The notes beneath the pieces were generated by a model. That model worked only from the letters and a program-made list of their open reading frames with translations. It had not been told where the DNA came from and did not search any database. This document shows, piece after piece, positions 1 through 5,873 of a stretch of 9,425 bases of DNA (its first letter is position 1; each line of letters starts with the position of its first letter). The position numbers were made by a program, and so were the translations under genes. The stretch comes from an uncultured Gammaproteobacteria bacterium (GTDB lineage: Bacteria; Pseudomonadota; Gammaproteobacteria; Pseudomonadales; Azotimanducaceae): the NCBI GenBank assembly GCA_913043075.1, contig CAJWLI010000048.1, forward strand, positions 1 through 9,425, read 5' to 3'.

Positions 1-50
1 TGTTGGAGCAACCTTCCCTTTGACAGAGCTATGAGCAACTTTGACTTCAT
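1..50 (-). CDS. hisG: ATP phosphoribosyltransferase, N-terminal fragment (runs off the window)
   Basis: The gene starts at position 50 on the minus strand and leaves the window at position 1, so only 16 codons are visible: MKSKLLIALSKGRLLQ. The segment IALSKGRLL matches the conserved N-terminus of HisG, which joins ATP and PRPP in the first step of histidine synthesis. The ATG overlaps the murA stop codon as ATGA, which implies translational coupling to murA. A murA-hisG order is common in gammaproteobacteria such as Pseudomonas, and this supports the call. The short form of HisG (needing HisZ) and the long form cannot be told apart from this fragment. Confidence 0.82.
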   Translation of the reverse strand, partial: MKSKLLIALSKGRLLQ

Positions 51-1324
51 CTTATTTGAGGCGCTAGTCTTTTGATGCGAGCTCCAAGCTTTTGAAGCTT
101 TTCCTCGACCTGCTCATACCCTCTATCGATGTGATAGATACGGTCAATTACAGTTTGTCCTTCTGCGACAAGACCGGCTATTACCAGAGAGACGGATGCT
201 CGCAAATCATTTGCCATTACGGGCGCTCCTCGAAGAGAAGGCACTCCCGTAGTAATCGCGCTTGTGTTGTTGGCTTCTAGTTTAACTTTAGCTCCCATTC
301 GACTCATCTCATGCACATGCATAAATCTATTCTCAAAAACAGTCTCTGTAATCCTGCCTGACCCCTCTGCAACACAATTCATTGCCATAATTTGTGCTTG
401 TAGATCCGTGGGATAATCTGGATACGGTGCAGTAATAAGACTCACCGCCTTGGGCCTACTTCCACGCATATCTAACTCGATAGAATCAGCTTTAACTGTT
501 ATCGAAGCGCCCGCTTCCCGCAATTTATCTAAAACAGCCTCTAGATGGCCTGGGTTGACGTTTTTTATTTTTATACTTCCACCTGTGGCGGCGGCAGCTA
601 TCAAGTAGGTCCCTGCTTCTACCCTGTCAGGGATCACCGTGTGGGAACAACTACCCATAGATTTGACACCCACTATATTTATGATGTCTTTACCAGCGCC
701 ACTAACCTTTGCGCCCATTTTGTTCAAAAAATTTGCTAGATCTACAATCTCAGGTTCACGTGCACAATTCTCCAAAGTTGTTTGTCCTTCTGCTAAACAG
801 GCTGTCATCATTAGGTGCTCAGTACCACCTACTGTCTTAAAATCAAATACAATTTTCCCGCCCTTTAACCCTTTTGGGGCTGATGCTCTGACATAACCGT
901 CAGACATGTCGATTTTTGCTCCCAAAGCCTCTAGTCCTCGGAGGTGCTGATCAACCGGGCGCGATCCAATTGCACACCCACCGGGCAAAGAAACTTCGGC
1001 CTGACCGTAGTGAGCTAAGAGCGGGCCCAATACATTAAACGAAGCTCGCATGGTTTTCACTAACTCGTATGGCGCTTTAAACCTTTTGATCGTATTGGCG
1101 TGAATCTCGATATTCATTTTTTCATCTATCACAACCTCAACGCCAAGAGAAACCAGGAGTTCTATCATTGTAGTGATATCTTTGAGATGAGGCACATTAC
1201 TAATTGTCACTGGTTCATCGGCTAATAAGGCTGCTGCAAACATCTTCAAAGCCGAATTCTTTGCGCCAGAAGCTCTCAATTCACCGGACAACACCGTACC
1301 CCCATCGATTAAAAGACGCTCCAT
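47..1324 (-). CDS. murA: UDP-N-acetylglucosamine 1-carboxyvinyltransferase
   Basis: MurA transfers enolpyruvate from PEP to UDP-GlcNAc in the cytoplasm, the first committed step of peptidoglycan synthesis. With the ATG at 1324 the protein has 425 residues, close to the 419 of E. coli. Visible motifs are GAKNSALK near residue 20, with the substrate-binding Lys22; LPGGCAIGSRPVDQHL, with the catalytic cysteine at about residue 117, which is also the fosfomycin target; and APYPDYPTDLQAQ, with the Asp that acts as general base. A longer reading from 1360 adds 12 residues that overlap the end of ibaG. I prefer 1324 because MERLLIDGGTVLSGEL aligns with family N-termini and a GAGAGAGA purine stretch precedes it. 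The gene lies 4 nt after ibaG and shares ATGA with hisG, so it is probably read in the leftward operon. The cysteine is intact, so fosfomycin sensitivity at the target is expected. Confidence 0.97.
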   Translation of the reverse strand: MERLLIDGGTVLSGELRASGAKNSALKMFAAALLADEPVTISNVPHLKDITTMIELLVSLGVEVVIDEKMNIEIHANTIKRFKAPYELVKTMRASFNVLGPLLAHYGQAEVSLPGGCAIGSRPVDQHLRGLEALGAKIDMSDGYVRASAPKGLKGGKIVFDFKTVGGTEHLMMTACLAEGQTTLENCAREPEIVDLANFLNKMGAKVSGAGKDIINIVGVKSMGSCSHTVIPDRVEAGTYLIAAAATGGSIKIKNVNPGHLEAVLDKLREAGASITVKADSIELDMRGSRPKAVSLITAPYPDYPTDLQAQIMAMNCVAEGSGRITETVFENRFMHVHEMSRMGAKVKLEANNTSAITTGVPSLRGAPVMANDLRASVSLVIAGLVAEGQTVIDRIYHIDRGYEQVEEKLQKLGARIKRLAPQIR

Positions 1325-1328
1325 AGCT

Positions 1329-1562
1329 TTATTTCTCTCTCTCATCTGGACTAGTCGCACTTATACTAACGGCGTGAACCTCCCCCGTTTTGATTCGATG
1401 ATTGATAACGGCATAAATCATCTGTTGTCGCCTCACTTTAGAAATGTTTTTGAACTGCTCGGCCTTTATATTTAACTCCAGCAAATTTCCTTCGCTAAAT
1501 ACGGCAACTTCAGAGTTAGGGAACGCACTCCGAAGCTCATCCTCTATAGATTCTATATTCAT
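1329..1562 (-). CDS. ibaG: BolA-family protein IbaG
   Basis: This is a small BolA-type protein of 77 residues. The segment FKNISKVRRQQMIYAVI followed by EVHAVSISATSP matches the class II KH-like BolA fold, with the near-invariant HAVSI histidine at residue 63. IbaG-type BolA proteins pair with monothiol glutaredoxins and are linked to Fe-S handling and acid response. No cysteine is present in this copy, so ligands in any shared cluster would come from His63 and the glutaredoxin. It sits between mlaB and murA, exactly where ibaG (yrbA) sits in E. coli, which decides the name over bolA proper. It is a little shorter than E. coli IbaG because the C-terminal tail is cut back. Only a weak purine stretch precedes the ATG. 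A 68-nt gap separates it from mlaB, the largest gap in the leftward operon, so it may have its own promoter or partial attenuation. Confidence 0.9.
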   Translation of the reverse strand: MNIESIEDELRSAFPNSEVAVFSEGNLLELNIKAEQFKNISKVRRQQMIYAVINHRIKTGEVHAVSISATSPDEREK

Positions 1563-1604
1563 ATTCTGCGTCGAAAGTTAAAAACAAAAAGATAAAAAGA
1601 TACT

Positions 1605-1622
1605 AACATGCTGGACCATGTT
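1605..1622 (-). repeat. Inverted repeat just after mlaB, possible weak terminator or attenuator
   Basis: The arms AACATG and CATGTT are perfect 6-base complements around a 6-base loop, starting 9 nt after the mlaB stop. Read leftward, the stem is followed after four bases by an interrupted T-rich run (about 1600 down to 1580). The stem is short and AT-rich, so a strong intrinsic terminator is unlikely. It could partly uncouple mlaFEDCB from ibaG-murA-hisG or mark RNA processing. Confidence 0.25.
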
Positions 1623-1630
1623 CCTAAAAT

Positions 1631-1918
1631 TTAAACTCCTAACTCCTCACTCAATCCTGCTAACCTAGCCATTTCATGCACCTTTGTAGAACAACATTTG
1701 AAAGTCACGGTGGCACTCAGCTCCCTCTCTTGTCTTCTTATGAAAATCAACAGGGGCAATATTGCAGACCCTTTTGAACCAAGCGAGTCGAATGATATCG
1801 AAACCACATCATTTTCTTTCAATTCAGTCTTAAGACTTCTACAAAAATCCGAGAGGTTGTCTAGGTTGACCTCTCCTATCAAAAAGATGTTTTCTCCTTG
1901 TCTATCAACCATCTTCAT
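1631..1918 (-). CDS. mlaB: STAS-domain phospholipid transport protein MlaB
   Basis: MlaB is the cytoplasmic STAS subunit that binds MlaF and stabilises the MlaFEDB inner-membrane complex. This 95-residue protein shows the STAS pattern: a short strand with LIGEVNLDNL at residues 13-22, a central VVSISFDSLGSKGSAILPLLIF near 38-59, and a final helix with KVHEMARLAGLSEEL. Ser51 aligns with the conserved Thr52 of E. coli MlaB, the residue in STAS domains near the partner contact. Sequence similarity is weak, so position is decisive: it is the last mla gene, after mlaC and before ibaG, as in E. coli. The ATG at 1918 lies inside the mlaC end (14-nt overlap), and a second ATG follows two codons later at 1912; either could be used. 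Translation is probably coupled to mlaC. Confidence 0.85.
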   Translation of the reverse strand: MKMVDRQGENIFLIGEVNLDNLSDFCRSLKTELKENDVVSISFDSLGSKGSAILPLLIFIRRQERELSATVTFKCCSTKVHEMARLAGLSEELGV

Positions 1919-2519
1919 CAGAGACCTTCCATTCTTTTATAACTCGATCGAGATCTCCCTTATGAAGCCGAAAACTGGAGTTGAACTGCGAGCGAAATTG
2001 CAACCCTAGGTTAATACCGTTGACTACAAGATTTCGAAGATACCAACGTTCCTCAATCAATCTGAGAGAATATATAATCGGATATGTACTACCGGAGGAA
2101 GATTTAACTTCCACGAGCACTTTGGCCCGGTTGGTTTTTTCAATCTCAGCAGATTTGACCGCAACACTGTCGCTGTCAAACTCGAGAAGAGCCTTGCTAT
2201 AAGTTCGCGCTAGGGACAGCTTAAATTTTTTTGAAAAGCTAGCCCTTTGATCATCGGTCGCCAAACGATAGTACTTTGCCATAACTCCCTTAGCAAACCC
2301 TTCAAAGTCAGTATTCGTTTCAAGATTTTTTGTAACTATCTCATGAAACTTTTCAGGATTTGTAACAAGAAGGACTTCATTTTTTTTCGCAACTTCAAAT
2401 AGTTGCTCTGTCGCGAGCCTAACGGCATTCGCTGGCGAAATTTTGGGTTCGGCCGGTAAAGGCTGAAAAGCTTGGGCGGAGAGAAATACTAAGAATAAGA
2501 CTGCCTTATGTGTTTTCAT
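1905..2519 (-). CDS. mlaC: Periplasmic phospholipid-binding shuttle protein MlaC
   Basis: MlaC carries phospholipid across the periplasm between the outer-membrane MlaA-porin complex and the MlaFEDB transporter. The 204-residue product begins with a basic MKTHK, a hydrophobic core AVLFLVFLSAQAF, and a likely signal peptidase site near LPA-E (residues 21-24), so it should be exported by Sec. The body shows the MlaC family pattern of an acidic/aromatic helical first half (DFEGFAKGVMAKYYRLAT) and a sheet with WYLRNLVVNGINLGLQFRSQF near residues 158-178. That last segment is the characteristic lipid-pocket-edge motif of the family. It begins one base after the mlaD stop with no strong ribosome-binding site, which points to coupling with mlaD. 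A run of eight A on its coding strand (2380-2387) encodes part of AKKNE and leaves the frame intact. Confidence 0.93.
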   Translation of the reverse strand: MKTHKAVLFLVFLSAQAFQPLPAEPKISPANAVRLATEQLFEVAKKNEVLLVTNPEKFHEIVTKNLETNTDFEGFAKGVMAKYYRLATDDQRASFSKKFKLSLARTYSKALLEFDSDSVAVKSAEIEKTNRAKVLVEVKSSSGSTYPIIYSLRLIEERWYLRNLVVNGINLGLQFRSQFNSSFRLHKGDLDRVIKEWKVSDEDG

Positions 2520-2520
2520 C

Positions 2521-2973
2521 TTAAAATTGCTCTATGAGAAATTTTCCTATCAATTCTTCGAGAATAACTGCTGATTGGGTATCAAAGATCTCGTCCCCTT
2601 CAGACAAAGTCTGATCCTCCGCGCCTAAACTGATGCTTATGTATTTTGATCCTAAAAGACCCTCCGTGAGTATTGATGCGGTAGAATCGCTAGGCATGTT
2701 GGATATCGAGGAGTCAATTTCTAAAGTTACTCTTGCATTCATAGTTTCTTGATCATATTCGATTGCTAATACCTGTCCTATTTCTACTCCAGAGATAGCC
2801 ACTTTAGACCTTACAGTCAAACCTCCAACTTGTTCAAAATGAGAATATAAAAGGTATCGGTCATTAGATTTACCCAAGCTAAAACCGCTAACTTTTACAG
2901 CTAAAAACCCTAAACATAAAAGCGAAATAAGCAAAAAAACGCCAACTAGAACCTCAATTTTCAATGACTGCAC
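2521..2973 (-). CDS. mlaD: MCE-domain phospholipid transporter subunit MlaD (GTG start)
   Basis: MlaD is the membrane-anchored MCE protein that forms a hexameric ring on the periplasmic side of MlaE. The 150-residue protein has one N-terminal transmembrane helix (about residues 7-27), then an MCE domain from about 38 to 118 with QVGGLTVRSKVAISGVEIG and the pore-loop region ILTEGLLGSKYISISLG. It ends with the conserved ILEELIGKFL helix. It stops right after that helix, whereas E. coli MlaD (183 residues) has a long Gly/Asn/Ala-rich tail, so this is a compact form. The start is GTG, preceded at 5 nt by AGGAGT, which overlaps the mlaE stop codon. This strong site supports the start chosen. Confidence 0.95.
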   Translation of the reverse strand: MQSLKIEVLVGVFLLISLLCLGFLAVKVSGFSLGKSNDRYLLYSHFEQVGGLTVRSKVAISGVEIGQVLAIEYDQETMNARVTLEIDSSISNMPSDSTASILTEGLLGSKYISISLGAEDQTLSEGDEIFDTQSAVILEELIGKFLIEQF

Positions 2974-2978
2974 ATGCC

Positions 2979-2984
2979 ACTCCT
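2979..2984 (-). promoter_or_regulatory. Ribosome-binding site deciding the mlaD GTG start
   Basis: AGGAGT on the minus strand lies 5 nt upstream of the GTG at 2973 and overlaps the last bases of the mlaE stop codon TAG. This spacing is near optimal and fixes the non-ATG start. Confidence 0.7.
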
Positions 2985-3762
2985 ATAGTTCAAACATCAT
3001 TAAAGTGAGAAAAAAATCTAAGACTAAAATCCAGACGCTAGAAAACACCACGGTGTTTGTGGTTGCTGTCGATAATCCCTCGCTCGTTGGGAGAGAATCA
3101 TAACCTTGATAAAGGGATATCCAGATCACTACGAAACCAAATACTATAGATTTGATAATTCCTTTCATAACATGGTCAAAAAAATCTACACCCTGTTCCA
3201 TAACAGACCAAAAGGATCCACTGTAAACTCCCAGCCAGTCCACGGCAACAAGAGAGCCGGCCCAAACCCCAACAACACTAAACATCAAAGCCAATAGAGG
3301 TAAAACGATAAAACCTCCCCAAAACCGAGGCGCAATGATACGCGCAATAGGATCTACTCCAATCATTTCCATACTTGCTAGTTGCTCAGTTGCTTTCATC
3401 AGACCTATTTCTGCAGTAACCGCGGACCCTGCCCGCCCTGCAAACAGAAGCGCAGAAACTACCGGACCTATCTCCATAACTAAAACAAGAGCGACGCCTA
3501 AACCCAATGCGGATTCAGACCCCACTCTAACAAGTTGGGTATATCCCTGAAGAGCCAGCACTGCACCGATAGCAAAACCGGAACAAACGATGATCAAAAT
3601 TGATAACACTCCCAGCTGATAAACTTGACCAATGATAAGTGGGATATTCCGATGATCTGGTCTTCTAATCAGAGCAGACGAAAGCAGTCTTAACGCGCGA
3701 CCCATGGAAGATAATATTTCAAAGCTAAACCTTCCGATCTGCTTTAAAGCATGGACAAACAA
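2983..3762 (-). CDS. mlaE: Phospholipid ABC transporter permease MlaE (TTG start)
   Basis: MlaE is the permease of the MlaFEDB complex in the inner membrane. The 259 residues match the E. coli length of 260 and align from the first residue (MFVHALKQIGRF against MLLNALASLGHK, from memory). Family hallmarks are QVYQLGVLSILIIVCSG at 46-62, the coupling region LLFAGRAGSAVTAEIGLMKATEQLASMEMIGVDP at 105-138, and the C-terminal helix region WISLYQGYDSLPTSEGLSTATT at about 214-235. About five hydrophobic membrane segments are visible. The start is TTG: the codon directly before it is the in-frame mlaF stop TAA, so no earlier start exists, and the next Met (residue 20) would remove the interface helix. 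AGAGGG lies 8 nt upstream. It abuts mlaF with no gap and in the same frame. Confidence 0.96.
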   Translation of the reverse strand: MFVHALKQIGRFSFEILSSMGRALRLLSSALIRRPDHRNIPLIIGQVYQLGVLSILIIVCSGFAIGAVLALQGYTQLVRVGSESALGLGVALVLVMEIGPVVSALLFAGRAGSAVTAEIGLMKATEQLASMEMIGVDPIARIIAPRFWGGFIVLPLLALMFSVVGVWAGSLVAVDWLGVYSGSFWSVMEQGVDFFDHVMKGIIKSIVFGFVVIWISLYQGYDSLPTSEGLSTATTNTVVFSSVWILVLDFFLTLMMFEL

Positions 3763-4596
3763 TTAATCGTCCCTCTTAATTATGGTTCTCTTGGTGTTTT
3801 TCACTCCGATCAGGCTATCCATATATTCCGGCGCAGGGTAATGAAAAGGAACTGGCCCATCTGGAAGTCCGTTTAGAAATTGCCTCAATCTTGGAGAGTC
3901 GTCTTTTTTTAGGTCTTGCGGGGAGCCTTGCCCTATTATCTCGCCTTCCGATAACACATAAAGAAGATTAGAAATCCTTGCAGTTTCTTCAATATCGTGT
4001 GAAACGATTACGTTTGTGCATTCATACACTGAACCAACATCCTTAATCAAGTTTGAAATGACGCCCAAAGCAATAGGATCTAAACCTGTAAAAGGTTCAT
4101 CATACATAATAAGCTTCGGATCTAAGGCCATTGCTCTTGCTAACGCTACTCTGCGTTGCATACCACCCGATAATTCTCTAGGGAAGAGATGCGCCGCACC
4201 CCTTAATCCGACAGAGTTTAATTTTATCAAGACGAGATATCTAATCATTTCCCCATTTAACCTAGTGTGCTCTTTTAATGGGAAAGCAACATTTTCAAAA
4301 ACCGTTAAATCCGAAAATAAGGCTCCGCTTTGAAACAACATTCCTAAACATTTTCTAAGCTCGAACAATTCGGTTCTCTTTATTTTCTTTAAATCCTTGC
4401 CCTCGACAAAAACCGTTCCGGTATCAGGTTGAATCTGCCCTCCCATAAGCCGAAGCAAGGTCGTTTTCCCAGTACCACTTGGCCCCATGATTCCTACGGT
4501 CTGGCCTGCCGGCACTTCAAAAGAAAGATTCTTAAAAATCTCTTTTTTGCCAAAATTGTAAGAGACATTATCGAAGACAATCGAATTTCTTGTCAT
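3763..4596 (-). CDS. mlaF: Phospholipid ABC transporter ATPase MlaF
   Basis: MlaF is the cytoplasmic ATPase that drives the MlaFEDB lipid transporter. Its 277 residues carry all ABC motifs: Walker A GPSGTGKT at 38-45, Q-loop Gln89, signature LSGGM at 142-146 followed by QRRVALARA, Walker B LIMYDEP at 162-168 with the catalytic Glu, D-loop GLDP, and the switch His200 in VSHD. The C-terminal part, with FLNGLPDGPVPFHYPAPEY at 240-258, matches the MlaF-specific extension that reaches over the partner subunit in the dimer and contacts MlaB. This separates it from generic ABC ATPases. It is the first gene of the leftward operon, and a strong GGGAGGA precedes the ATG. The last codons, rich in Lys/Arg/Asp, also contain the ribosome-binding site of mlaE. 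Confidence 0.97.
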   Translation of the reverse strand: MTRNSIVFDNVSYNFGKKEIFKNLSFEVPAGQTVGIMGPSGTGKTTLLRLMGGQIQPDTGTVFVEGKDLKKIKRTELFELRKCLGMLFQSGALFSDLTVFENVAFPLKEHTRLNGEMIRYLVLIKLNSVGLRGAAHLFPRELSGGMQRRVALARAMALDPKLIMYDEPFTGLDPIALGVISNLIKDVGSVYECTNVIVSHDIEETARISNLLYVLSEGEIIGQGSPQDLKKDDSPRLRQFLNGLPDGPVPFHYPAPEYMDSLIGVKNTKRTIIKRDD

Positions 4597-4600
4597 TTTT

Positions 4601-4607
4601 TCCTCCC
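4601..4607 (-). promoter_or_regulatory. Strong ribosome-binding site of mlaF
   Basis: GGGAGGA on the minus strand sits 4 nt before the mlaF ATG at 4596. It is among the best Shine-Dalgarno matches in the window, as expected for the first gene of an operon. Confidence 0.75.
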
Positions 4608-4609
4608 AA

Positions 4610-4625
4610 CTTTTGAAATCAAAAG
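4610..4625. repeat. Perfect palindrome in the mlaF leader, operator-like
   Basis: CTTTTGA-AA-TCAAAAG has 7-base perfectly complementary arms around two A residues. It lies 2 nt beyond the mlaF ribosome-binding site and would overlap the transcription start predicted from the candidate promoter at 4629-4657. It could be a repressor site or a small leader hairpin. AT-rich palindromes of this length can also arise by chance. Confidence 0.4.
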
Positions 4626-4628
4626 ATT

Positions 4629-4657
4629 GGTATACAGTTTATCAAGGACTTAACCAA
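4629..4657 (-). promoter_or_regulatory. Candidate sigma-70-type promoter for mlaFEDCB
   Basis: Read leftward, TTGGTT (4657-4652) and TATACC (4634-4629) are separated by 17 nt, giving a plausible -35 and -10 pair in the divergent region. The -10 keeps TATA and the -35 keeps the TTG core. Transcription would start near 4622, inside the palindrome. The match is modest, so this is a suggestion only. Confidence 0.3.
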
Positions 4658-4704
4658 AGCGAAGATAAAGGTTTTTCTAATTAGCTCCGTTTCATAGTAA
4701 AAAG

Positions 4705-4729
4705 AAAAGAAGTCAACAATACTTCTTTT
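4705..4729. repeat. Inverted repeat just upstream of the ATG at 4732
   Basis: Arms AAAAGAAGT (4705-4713) and ACTTCTTTT (4721-4729) are perfectly complementary over 9 bases around a 7-base loop, CAACAAT. In RNA the hairpin would occlude the only purine-rich stretch before the ATG at 4732, which otherwise lacks a Shine-Dalgarno site. It could limit initiation at that ATG, serve as a dyad operator, or be chance in AT-rich DNA. No T-run follows that would make it a terminator for rightward transcription. Confidence 0.4.
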
Positions 4730-4731
4730 AC

Positions 4732-5344
4732 ATGGCATACTCAAAATTGAATATCAAAAAACTGGGGTTCTAATATCAGAAAATTTCTTGTCGCAGCTGG
4801 GCTGCTAGCTTTAATATCTCTGGGCGCGCACTTTTCGGCGGAGAGCCCATCAATTGTAGATAGAAAAAAGGAGTCATCTTCCAATTTCTATATGAGCAAC
4901 GCTAACTTAAAGACCTACGACAACCAAGGCAAATGGTTACAAAATCTTACTGCAAAGCAGTTTGTCCATCTGCAAAGCACGGGCGAGACTTATCTAACGG
5001 AACCGGCTCTGACTTTAGCAAATAGCCAGGAAGATTTTTCCTGGAAGATTAAAGCAAAAAAAGGGAGAATCAAATCAAACATGAAAGAAGACCAAGAGCT
5101 TGTTGAATTTTGGGACAGTGTGACTGCCGCAAAGTTGAATATGAAAGGCAAGTTTACTAGCCTTAACACTGAGAGGCTGGTCGTTTACCCAAGTAGAAAT
5201 TATCTGGAGACTTCTAGCCCAGTGTTCATTGACAATGAAATCGGAAGAACATCGTCAGTGGGCTTGCAAGCCTTTTTAAACGACGGCAGTTACAAGTTTT
5301 TATCATCAGGCGGAACCCGCGTTTCTACTATTTTACTTCAATGA
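4732..5344 (+). CDS. lptC: LPS export bitopic protein LptC; start uncertain, apparent frameshift near the 5' end
   Basis: LptC is anchored in the inner membrane and passes LPS from LptBFG to LptA. The frame ending at 5344 encodes a membrane helix (FLVAAGLLALISLGAHF, about 4784-4834) and then a periplasmic beta-jellyroll-like domain with LKTYDNQGKWLQNLTAKQF and FLSSGGTRV. Placement directly before lptA and lptB confirms the identity. The frame is open back to a TGA at 4748-4750 but has no ATG, GTG or TTG before 4892, and starting at 4892 would delete the membrane anchor. An ATG at 4732 opens a 13-codon frame that ends in TAA at 4771. Dropping one base from the A6 (4756-4761) or G4 (4764-4767) tract joins it to LptC, giving a 203-residue protein beginning MAYSKLNIK with a basic N-terminus before the helix, typical of the family (191 in E. 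coli). Alternatives are an ATC (4775) or ATA (4751) start, a sequence error, or programmed slippage. Confidence 0.85.
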
Positions 5345-5871
5345 TGTTACACAAGCTAATTACTGAGGATCGAGTGTTAAAGTATCTTTTTTTTGGCTTA
5401 CTATTTCCCTTACAGGGAAATAGTCTGGAATCCGATCAGAGGCAACCGATAAGGATCCAAGCAGATAAAGCAGTAATTACAGATAAAGAAGGGTTATCTG
5501 TTTATGAAGGAAACGTCATAATTGTGCAAGGAACACTTCAAATAAATGCGGAAATTGTTGAGATAAAGAGCCAAGACAGAACAATTCTTGAGGTCCGAGC
5601 ACGTAGCGATAGAGAGGCGAAAAATTTAGCTAAATTCAAGCAAACGCTCAGCAACGAGGGAGAGGAAATATTCGCGGAGGCAAAAAAAATAAACTATCTG
5701 GTGCAAGAGAGTCGATTACTATTGAATGGGCAAGCAAAATTGGAGCAGAGAAAAGATGTTTTTTCAGGTGAAGTGCTTTTCTATGATATAGCCAAAGGAT
5801 TAGTGAACCTCGAATCGGGCTCGTCACAAGAAAGAGTCAACATGACTATTTCTCCTAAAGAAAGCGACTGA
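5341..5871 (+). CDS. lptA: Periplasmic LPS transport bridge protein LptA
   Basis: LptA is the beta-jellyroll (OstA-like) protein that polymerises into the periplasmic bridge carrying LPS from LptC to LptD. The product has 176 residues. Visible are a hydrophobic signal segment LKYLFFGLLFPL (about 13-24) with likely cleavage after GNS near residue 28, then the family pattern IRIQADKAVITDKEGLSVYEGNVIIVQG, where the YEGNV turn is typical, and later AKKINYLVQESRLLLNGQAKLEQ. The first ATG at 5341 overlaps the lptC stop (ATGATG), suggesting coupling, but it puts 11 mostly polar residues before the hydrophobic core. A GTG at 5374 preceded by TGAGGA would give a more usual signal peptide, so the start is open. 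The lptC-lptA-lptB order is conserved. A T8 run (5387-5394) lies in the signal-peptide codons and leaves the frame intact. Confidence 0.93.
   Translation: MMLHKLITEDRVLKYLFFGLLFPLQGNSLESDQRQPIRIQADKAVITDKEGLSVYEGNVIIVQGTLQINAEIVEIKSQDRTILEVRARSDREAKNLAKFKQTLSNEGEEIFAEAKKINYLVQESRLLLNGQAKLEQRKDVFSGEVLFYDIAKGLVNLESGSSQERVNMTISPKESD
5364..5376 (+). promoter_or_regulatory. Possible internal ribosome-binding site and GTG start of lptA
   Basis: TGAGGA (5364-5369) lies 4 nt before an in-frame GTG at 5374. From this codon the protein would begin MLKYLFFGLLFPLQGNS, a compact signal peptide with one lysine ahead of the core. The upstream ATG at 5341 has no Shine-Dalgarno match. Both starts may be used. 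Confidence 0.4.
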
Positions 5872-5873
5872 AA

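Noticed and set aside
1325..1360. Longer murA start at 1360.
   Set aside because: The extra 12 residues overlap the end of ibaG and do not match family N-termini; ATG 1324 aligns well.
4892..5344. lptC starting at the first in-frame ATG, 4892.
   Set aside because: This would remove the membrane helix encoded just upstream and give a cytoplasmic protein without anchor or signal. The conserved role needs the anchor.
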